DNA from: an uncultured bacterium
Lineage (GTDB): Bacteria > Cyanobacteriota > Vampirovibrionia > Gastranaerophilales > Gastranaerophilaceae
NCBI GenBank assembly: GCA_947365485.1
Contig: CANAXK010000028.1
Span: 1 to 12,293, forward strand
DNA: 12,293 nt
Direction: 5' to 3'
Below the pieces are notes generated by a model. The model had not been told where the DNA came from. It saw nothing but the letters and a program-made list of their open reading frames with translations, and made no database searches. The first letter of the stretch is position 1; each line of letters begins with the position of its first letter. A program made the translations under genes and the position numbers. This document shows positions 6,749-12,293 of this stretch, in pieces.

Positions 6749-8005
6749 ATGGACAAATTGAAAATCGGTTTAATAGGGCTTGGAACTGTTGGTACAGGTG
6801 TTTTCAAGACCTTAGCTGGGTTTGACAACGTTGAGATTGTTAAAATCGCTGTAAAAAACATCAACAAACCGCGTGCGGTTGAGGTTCCTTCAACCATGAT
6901 GACCGATAATCCGTTTGACATTGTAAACGACCCTTCTATTGATGTTGTGGTTGAGCTTATTGGCGGAGTTGAGCTGGCATGGGATTATATCTCAACTGCT
7001 ATAAAAAATGGAAAACATATAGTTACTGCTAACAAGGAACTCCTTGCAAAAAAAGGCGAAGAGCTCTTTAATCTTGCAGAAGAACATAACAGGGTTGTGC
7101 TCTACGAAGCTGCAATCGCTGGCGGGATTCCGATCATCATGCCAATAAAGACAATTTTAGCCGGAAACAAGATAAACAAGATTCAAGCAATTTTGAATGG
7201 CACAACAAACTACATCCTTACAAAAATGGATGTTGACGGTGCTTCTTATGAGGATGTTTTAAAAGAAGCGCAGGCTCTTGGCTACGCCGAAACAGACCCG
7301 ACCGGTGATGTGGAGGGTTTTGATGCCGCATACAAGATTACAACCCTTGCAACAATCGCTTTCAAAACCAGAATCAAGATTGAGAATGTTTACAGAGAAG
7401 GTATTACCAATATTAGAAAAGAAGACATGGCAAAAGCAAACGAGCTTGGCTACAAGATTAAGTTGATTGCAAGCGCAACGATTGATGAAAACAACAACGC
7501 TGACGTTAGAGTCCATCCGATGCTTGTTTCAAAAGACAAAATGCTTGCACATATTGATTATGTAACCAACGCAGTAGAGATGAGCGGTCATCCGATTGGT
7601 GACATTGTTTTGTCAGGTCCCGGTGCCGGAGAGTTTCCGACAGCAAGTTCTGTAGTGGGTGATATTCTGGCTATAGCTGCAGAGTTTGGAAAAACTGATT
7701 ACATGCTTCCAATGATGAGATGTCACCATGATTCAAAAGCTATGCCAGTAAAGATTGAGGATACTTTTAACAAGTACTACATATCAATCACAGCTCCAAA
7801 CGCACTTGGAATTATTGCAAAAATCGGTACAATTTGCGCTGACAAGAACATCAGCCTTTCAAGCATTTTGCAAAAGGGTGTTTCAGAAGACAACACGGCT
7901 GATATTATTGTAATTACTGAAAAATGTCAGGAAAAACTTATCAAAGAAGTTGTTTCTGAACTCGAGGACTGTATCGTAACAAGCATAATCAGGGTCGCTG
8001 ATTAA
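6749..8005 (+). CDS. hom: Homoserine dehydrogenase
   Basis: It reduces L-aspartate-4-semialdehyde to L-homoserine with NAD(P)H, the branch point to threonine, methionine and isoleucine. The 418 residues match the monofunctional family. Domains: Rossmann fold 1-~125 with GLIGLGTVGTG (G10, G12, G15 of GxGxxG) and TANKELLA (93-100, K96 conserved); catalytic domain ~126-320 with EAAIAGGIP (120-128), ILNGTTNYI (148-156) and GYAETDPTGDVEGFDAAYK (178-196). In the last, E181, D192 and K196 line up by spacing with E208, D219 and K223 of the yeast enzyme. A C-terminal ACT domain (~340-418, YYISITAPNALGIIAKIGTI) suggests feedback control by an amino acid, probably threonine. The gene appears monocistronic, with its own promoter and an AT-rich hairpin downstream. 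No fused aspartate kinase and no thrB or thrC nearby. Confidence 0.98.
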   Translation: MDKLKIGLIGLGTVGTGVFKTLAGFDNVEIVKIAVKNINKPRAVEVPSTMMTDNPFDIVNDPSIDVVVELIGGVELAWDYISTAIKNGKHIVTANKELLAKKGEELFNLAEEHNRVVLYEAAIAGGIPIIMPIKTILAGNKINKIQAILNGTTNYILTKMDVDGASYEDVLKEAQALGYAETDPTGDVEGFDAAYKITTLATIAFKTRIKIENVYREGITNIRKEDMAKANELGYKIKLIASATIDENNNADVRVHPMLVSKDKMLAHIDYVTNAVEMSGHPIGDIVLSGPGAGEFPTASSVVGDILAIAAEFGKTDYMLPMMRCHHDSKAMPVKIEDTFNKYYISITAPNALGIIAKIGTICADKNISLSSILQKGVSEDNTADIIVITEKCQEKLIKEVVSELEDCIVTSIIRVAD

Positions 8006-8036
8006 TTACAATACAAGTTTATAGCTTTATCTTTGT

Positions 8037-8070
8037 CCTAAAAATGTTAAGTTTTGTAATATTTTTTAGG
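8037..8070 (+). terminator. AT-rich hairpin downstream of hom, possible weak terminator
   Basis: CCTAAAAATGTTA (8037-8049) can pair with TAATATTTTTTAGG (8057-8070) in a 13-bp stem with one bulged T and one G-T pair, closing a 7-base loop. It is 31 bases past the hom stop. A proper T-run is missing after the stem (GTAAATTTTG follows), so termination would be weak; a control element for the next gene is an alternative. Confidence 0.4.
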
Positions 8071-8106
8071 GTAAATTTTGTCACACTAGCAAAAATATTT
8101 TTTAGG
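8058..8106 (+). repeat. Two direct copies of a 13-mer, 36 bp apart
   Basis: AATATTTTTTAGG occurs at 8058-8070 and again, identical, at 8094-8106. An imperfect inverted copy is at 8037-8049. The copies lie in the leader or promoter region of the 700-residue gene. They could be protein-binding sites or alternative arms of hairpins with the inverted copy. The 159-bp gap (8006-8164) otherwise shows no ORF and no convincing -35/-10 pair. Confidence 0.6.
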
Positions 8107-8148
8107 TGTTTTAAACTTGTTACGCAGGTTAAGACATTAATTATGTAA

Positions 8149-8154
8149 AAGGAG
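8149..8154 (+). promoter_or_regulatory. Ribosome-binding site of the 700-residue protein gene
   Basis: AAGGAG lies 10 bases before the ATG at 8165, a good match with slightly long spacing. It supports this ATG, and so supports the long head in front of the internal lipobox-like segment. Confidence 0.75.
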
Positions 8155-8164
8155 CATAAAACTT

Positions 8165-10267
8165 ATGAACATCAACTCAAACGAACTGTTATTATTGAAA
8201 AAGATTAGATTTGGCGAAGGTCAAGAAACAGGTAAGCCACAAACAAACGTTATTCCGAATGTTGAAGGTGAACCCCCTCAAACCGGCATGAACGCTTTGA
8301 CTTTTGAAGCAATGAATAATTTAATGGCAGAGCCTGAATTGGCTCAAAAGCTTGGAGTTATGAAAGATGCTCCTGAACAGAAAGAAAATGCAGAAGGTTT
8401 TGTTACTCCATTTCAGAGCAATATCGCATTCCAAGGAAAAGCTTCTAAGTTGAAAAACTTCGGAATGGCTGCTTTGATGGCATTGACTACTCTTGGTGGT
8501 GCAGCAACAATGACTTCTTGTACTCAAGAAGGTGATACAATTGACAATTCTCAAATTAACATTAACCAGAGTGCTACAGTAAATATTGATATGTCTGTTT
8601 TGCAGTCTTTAATAGACGAAATTAAGGGCTTGAGAGAAGATATGGCAAAACAAAACGAAGAAATGGCTAAAAAATACGATAAAATTTTGTCTATGATGAA
8701 CACCATAATTTCTTTGATGAAAGAGCAGCAACTTACAAACGAAGCATTTCAAAATTTAGTCTTAGCAAACCAACAAATAATGATTGATATCATGGTTTCT
8801 AACGGTATGAAACAGGACGAAGCAAATCAAAAACTAGATGATATTTTAAAAGCTGTTGAAAGCGGTAATATGTCTGCTCAACAGGCATTGCAGGAAATCA
8901 CTAAGCTTCTTGGCAACATTAGCGCTCAACTTGGAACTATAATTCAAGACTTGAAAGAACACTTTAAGAATGATGAAGTTATTAACTCTTACCTTGAAAA
9001 GATTTACGAATCTTCAAAAGAAAATAGCCAGAGCCAAACTGAAGTAAAAGAACTGTTGAGTAAATTGTATGAATCTGTTAAACAACTTGGTGAACAGGGC
9101 GATGCAATGGGTAAAGAAGTTCTTAAATACATTGCGGCAGTTGGTTTTGAAATGAACAGAAATTTCGGTGAGTTGATTGAACAAATCGGTACTGACTCTT
9201 CAAAATTAGATAACATAATCGCGTTAATGGAAAAACTTAACACTAATGTTGAAAAAAATGGCGAACAAGGCAAACAAATGGGCAACGAAATCCTTAACTA
9301 CATTGCGGCAGTTGGTTTTGAAATGAACAGAAACTTCGGTGAGCTGATTGACAAAATCGGCAATGACCCTGTAAAACTTGATGAAGTAATCGCGTTGTTG
9401 AAGGAACTTAATGACAATGTTAAGCAAAACGGTGAAGACGGCAAACAAATGGGTAACCAAATTCTTGAATACATTGCCTCTGTTGGTCTTGATATGAACA
9501 AGAACTTTGAAGCTTTGATTAACAAGGTTGGCAATAATCCTGAAAAATTTGATGAAGTAATCGCATTGTTGAAGGAACTTAATGCAAACGTTAAACAAAA
9601 CGGTGAAGATGGTAAGAAATTAGGTAACCAGATTCTTGAATACCTTGCTAAGATTGGCTTGGATATGAATAACAATTTCAAAACAGTGTTAGAGGTTATC
9701 AACAATGGTGCTCCGGGATCAGAAGCTATCCGAGATTTGTTGCAAAAAATTCTTGATAATCAGGATAAGAACACTCAAGCAATCATTGAAGCATTAGGCA
9801 ATATCAAGATTGATGCCGGTAACATTGACCTGTCAGGTATAGAAAAAATGCTTGCTGATTTGCTAAAACAAGCAGAAAAGAATGGCGATATTCTTGCAAA
9901 CATTGATGCTAAAGCTGATGTTATTAATCTAACTATTGAGACTGCAAAAGATGAAATTCTTGAAAAATTAGGCAAGAACGATGACAATGCTAAAGACATC
10001 CTTGCAAAATTAGACGCATTTATGGAATTGGCTAATGGTAATACAGAAGCTATCTTGAAGAAAATGGATACAATCATTAATATTCTCAACAATATCAAAG
10101 ATAAGACTTATGATGATTCCGCATTGATGGCTAAGTTGGATGATATTCTCGCAGCAATCAAAGACCACAACATTACAGTTGACGTAACAGGTAAAGTGAC
10201 TTGCAATTGCAACTGTGGCGGTAACCACGAAGGTATCTTGGGTGATTTGGAAAACATCTTGGGATAA
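8165..10267 (+). CDS. Large helical repeat protein with internal lipobox-like segment
   Basis: The 700-residue protein is not recognised. Layout: a polar Asn/Gln/Glu-rich head (1-94); a basic and hydrophobic stretch from K95 (SKLKNFGMAALMALTTLGGAATMTSC) ending in C119, which looks like a lipoprotein signal but sits far inside the chain; an Asn/Thr strand (QININQSATVNIDM, 130-143); long coiled-coil-like helix (~144-316); a tandem array of 57-residue repeats (317-~510); more amphipathic helix (~517-670); and a tail with C680, C682, C684 and H688 (C-x-C-x-C-x3-H) that could bind metal. There is no enzyme motif. If C119 is lipidated the protein would be an extended stalk on an envelope surface; if not, the segment is a single membrane anchor. 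It stands alone between hom and a bidirectional terminator. The alternative, a phage tape-measure protein, is unlikely without phage neighbours. Coding confidence is high; function unknown. Confidence 0.9.
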   Translation: MNINSNELLLLKKIRFGEGQETGKPQTNVIPNVEGEPPQTGMNALTFEAMNNLMAEPELAQKLGVMKDAPEQKENAEGFVTPFQSNIAFQGKASKLKNFGMAALMALTTLGGAATMTSCTQEGDTIDNSQININQSATVNIDMSVLQSLIDEIKGLREDMAKQNEEMAKKYDKILSMMNTIISLMKEQQLTNEAFQNLVLANQQIMIDIMVSNGMKQDEANQKLDDILKAVESGNMSAQQALQEITKLLGNISAQLGTIIQDLKEHFKNDEVINSYLEKIYESSKENSQSQTEVKELLSKLYESVKQLGEQGDAMGKEVLKYIAAVGFEMNRNFGELIEQIGTDSSKLDNIIALMEKLNTNVEKNGEQGKQMGNEILNYIAAVGFEMNRNFGELIDKIGNDPVKLDEVIALLKELNDNVKQNGEDGKQMGNQILEYIASVGLDMNKNFEALINKVGNNPEKFDEVIALLKELNANVKQNGEDGKKLGNQILEYLAKIGLDMNNNFKTVLEVINNGAPGSEAIRDLLQKILDNQDKNTQAIIEALGNIKIDAGNIDLSGIEKMLADLLKQAEKNGDILANIDAKADVINLTIETAKDEILEKLGKNDDNAKDILAKLDAFMELANGNTEAILKKMDTIINILNNIKDKTYDDSALMAKLDDILAAIKDHNITVDVTGKVTCNCNCGGNHEGILGDLENILG
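9047..9694 (+). repeat. Tandem 171-bp (57-residue) repeats within the helical protein gene
   Basis: Units start at 9113, 9284 and 9455, with a diverging fourth from 9626 to about 9694; a degenerate half unit precedes them (9047-9112). The shared phrase is roughly ILxYIAxVGxxMNxNFxxLI then xxVIALLKELNxNVKxNGEDGKxxG. Units 1 and 2 match over the 52 bases beginning at 9130 and 9301 except for two third- or first-base changes that are silent (AAT/AAC, TTG/CTG). The period is exactly 171 bp, so reading frame and helix register are kept. Confidence 0.95.
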
Positions 10268-10294
10268 TAAATAAATTGGAAGAATGAAAAAAGT

Positions 10295-10322
10295 AAAGGC
10301 GGATTAAATATCCGCCTTTTTT
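10295..10322. terminator. Bidirectional terminator between convergent genes
   Basis: AAAGGCGGAT (10295-10304) pairs perfectly with ATCCGCCTTT (10310-10319) around a 5-base loop. On the plus strand six T follow (10317-10322), ideal for ending the helical protein gene. On the minus strand the stem is followed by TTTACTTTTTT, so it can also end the gene coming from the right, whose stop is 29 bases away. Confidence 0.9.
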
Positions 10323-10350
10323 ATTTAATTAAAAACAACCATAGTCTGTA

Positions 10351-12293
10351 TTATTTTACGATATCTGATTCTGTATAAGGAGCTTCACCTTCTCCTAACT
10401 TTTTATTTAAGTCAGTGACAGCTTCTTCAATGTTTTTACCTTTGCCGGATCTTCCTTTGCAGTCACTCAGAGTTACTTCGCCGTTGGTATTAGTTTGAAT
10501 ACCAACTGAACCCATATATCCTACTGCCTCGCCTACCGGTTTCCTAAATTTAAGGTCTTTTACTTCATTACCATCTCTTTTGCAGTCTCCGATTTGTTCT
10601 GGAACAGAGATTGAAGATGGAATGTAGCCTGCAAGTAATTTTTGATATAGAGCGTTATCCAAAGTACCATCTTCTTTAGTGGCTAAAGCTTTTTTAAGTG
10701 CTCTTACAGCACCGTCTTTACCCTGAAGTTTTCCGAAGCATTCTTTCCAGGTCGGGAAGTAAGCTTCAACAAATTCTTCCCAGCTGTCGCCAAATTTAAT
10801 ATCGTGAACAACAGCTTTCTTGCCAACTGTTTCATCTATATCAACAGGACATTTTTTCGGAGTTGTTGTTACTGTTGTCTGCTGTTCTCCGCCAACCGGT
10901 GTTGTAGTAGGCGTTGTTGTCGGAGTAGTTACCGGTGTAGCTGTTGATTCCAATTCTTTTTGTTTGTCTTGAAGAGCTGCAATAAGTTCTTTTCTGTTCA
11001 AGATATCGTTACCAGCTGCTTTGCGTAAGAAATCTTTAAATCCGTCGCAGTCCCAGTTGCCTTTGTCGTCAACAAATGTCATTGCGATTTGAGTCAAAGC
11101 TCCAGACCATTCAGGGAACTTCAATTCAACATCTTTGATGTAGTCTTCGAGTTTTGTACAATCAAAGTTGATTTCAGCAATTGAAACTTCTTTTTTGCTT
11201 GTATCAGCAAGTCCGCTCAAGAATCCTAATGCACCGCCGATTAAAGCACCCTTCAAAGCGTTTGACAATACGAATTTGCCGCCCTTAAGAAGAAGGTCTT
11301 TCATGTTGTCAATGTTTGTTGTTAAATCAACTACAACTCTTGCAGCTGATTCAGCGCCTTCAGGGAAAGTAATGTTCAAAATCGGTTTGTCCGGATTTGG
11401 AATTTCTTTGCCATTAACAATCGTCTTGAATCCGATGTTGTTCAAATCATCTGTATCAAGGTGGATTGAGCTCTGGATTTGGTCATGTTTCTTGTACTGA
11501 TGAGCGCTGTTACCGCGTGCAGCTTCTGCACCGCCTGCTGATAAAGCTCCGAATAAACCGCCAAGAGTTGTGTTCCAAGCGATTTTGCCCCAGTTAGCGC
11601 CTTCAATATCTATTCCGCATAATTTAACTAGTTTCTTAGCCTGCTTGTTTGTCAAAGTGTCTTCCAATCCAAGGTCACGCTTGATTCTTGAATATGTGCC
11701 AAGCTTTTCTGAAATAGCTTTGTTGTCGTGTTTGTCGAGGTATCTGTCAGAACCAACTTCGTTTACAATAATGTCAGATAAGACTGTCAAATCGTAATTT
11801 CCGTCAGCTTTCTTTGTAATCAAACCTGATGTTGTTAGTGCTTCAAGAAGCTTGTTTCCATTTCTGCCCAAAGCATCAAGAACTTCTGCTTCTGTCTGGT
11901 TTTTAGCCTTTTCAACTCTGTTGAATCTAGCCTGATTTTTTCTTGCTACTTTCATATCTGAATCTTTACCCTGAACCCATTCAGAGAAAGTGTTTTCACC
12001 GCCAAGAGCTCTCTTAGTGTATTTGTCGTAGTCACCGTCTTGCTTTAGTGCGTATTTAGCATAACCTTTAACTTCTTTTGATTTTTCAAAAGGAGCGTCG
12101 TTGACTGAATCACGTACAACTTCTCTTGCCTGAGGCATCACGTAAGATTTTTCAAATTCGCTTAGTTTTTTGCCTCTGAATGTCAAAGCTCTTGCCAATT
12201 TGTTGCCGAAGTTGCCATTGCCAAGGATTTCTTTGTAATAAGAACCCTTGTTTTTAAATTCAGCCTTAACTTCGTCCATCACTTTTTCAAGAT
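10351..12293 (-). CDS. Large unrecognised protein, 5' end beyond the window (Thr-Pro linker, Gly-rich hydrophobic segments)
   Basis: The frame is open to the right edge, and no ribosome site precedes the first in-window ATG (12279) or GTG (12282), so the N-terminus is probably missing. Numbered from the GTG at 12282 (643 residues): a Lys-rich soluble region (1-230); two Gly/Ala-rich hydrophobic stretches (~233-256, NTTLGGLFGALSAGGAEAA; ~334-359, SNALKGALIGGALGFLSGLA) with GxxxG-like spacing; a Cys-containing region (365-445); a Thr-Pro linker (~449-475); then a tail with C478, C515, C567 and C608. Tail segment 491-564 (VHDIKFGDSWEEFVEAYFP, later SISVPEQI) has the outline of a LysM-like wall-binding unit, a weak resemblance only. 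The linker suggests an extracytoplasmic tail, but no signal is visible in the part present. It converges on the helical protein gene. Function unknown. Confidence 0.85.
   Translation of the reverse strand, partial: LEKVMDEVKAEFKNKGSYYKEILGNGNFGNKLARALTFRGKKLSEFEKSYVMPQAREVVRDSVNDAPFEKSKEVKGYAKYALKQDGDYDKYTKRALGGENTFSEWVQGKDSDMKVARKNQARFNRVEKAKNQTEAEVLDALGRNGNKLLEALTTSGLITKKADGNYDLTVLSDIIVNEVGSDRYLDKHDNKAISEKLGTYSRIKRDLGLEDTLTNKQAKKLVKLCGIDIEGANWGKIAWNTTLGGLFGALSAGGAEAARGNSAHQYKKHDQIQSSIHLDTDDLNNIGFKTIVNGKEIPNPDKPILNITFPEGAESAARVVVDLTTNIDNMKDLLLKGGKFVLSNALKGALIGGALGFLSGLADTSKKEVSIAEINFDCTKLEDYIKDVELKFPEWSGALTQIAMTFVDDKGNWDCDGFKDFLRKAAGNDILNRKELIAALQDKQKELESTATPVTTPTTTPTTTPVGGEQQTTVTTTPKKCPVDIDETVGKKAVVHDIKFGDSWEEFVEAYFPTWKECFGKLQGKDGAVRALKKALATKEDGTLDNALYQKLLAGYIPSSISVPEQIGDCKRDGNEVKDLKFRKPVGEAVGYMGSVGIQTNTNGEVTLSDCKGRSGKGKNIEEAVTDLNKKLGEGEAPYTESDIVK

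Noticed and set aside
9113..9694. CRISPR-like array
   Set aside because: The period is 171 bp without spacers, and the repeats are coding and divergent in a protein-conserving way.
9004..9705. Several minus-strand ORFs of 93-135 codons over the repeat array
   Set aside because: They are antisense images of the 171-bp repeats, arising because AT-rich helical codons avoid stops in reverse; none has start signals.
8165..10267. Phage tail tape-measure protein
   Set aside because: Length and coiled coil would fit, but no phage gene is nearby, and the lipobox-like segment and Cys tail are atypical.

Overview
The window looks like ordinary chromosome from a low-GC bacterium, with housekeeping genes on the left and two large, unrecognised, probably lineage-restricted proteins on the right. 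The style of those two proteins (an internal lipobox-like Cys after a long Asn/Gln-rich head, and a Thr-Pro linker joining Gly-rich hydrophobic segments to a Cys-containing tail) reminds me of gut Gastranaerophilales/Vampirovibrionia (Melainabacteria). That is an impression from memory, not something the sequence proves. I see no tRNA, rRNA, CRISPR array, transposase or prophage gene.

Left part (1-5834), all on the minus strand. The window opens inside pheT (phenylalanyl-tRNA synthetase beta chain; first 290 codons present). Its reading frame carries an in-frame palindromic repeat of the CCCTCACCC..CCCTCTCC type. Upstream of pheT, after a strong terminator hairpin, is a protein ending in a SEC-C zinc motif. 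Before that comes a tightly packed row in transcription order: a membrane-anchored TPR protein, a GGDEF diguanylate cyclase with tandem GAF-like sensor regions, tsaE and tsaB. These genes overlap by 1, 8 and 4 bases, so they are almost certainly one transcript that joins signalling genes to two components of the t6A tRNA modification machinery.

Centre (5835-8005). A 66-bp gap separates the TPR operon from a divergent HD-domain gene. Both flanking genes have a -10-like box so close to the start codon, with no Shine-Dalgarno, that leaderless transcripts are plausible. Next is homoserine dehydrogenase (hom), with its own extended -10 promoter and a strong SD.

Right part (8006-12293). A 159-bp AT-rich gap with a hairpin and a repeated 13-mer precedes a 700-residue, mostly helical protein. 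It has an internal lipobox-like segment, a tandem array of 57-residue repeats (171 bp each) and a short Cys/His cluster at the C-terminus. A bidirectional terminator separates it from a convergent large gene that runs off the right edge.
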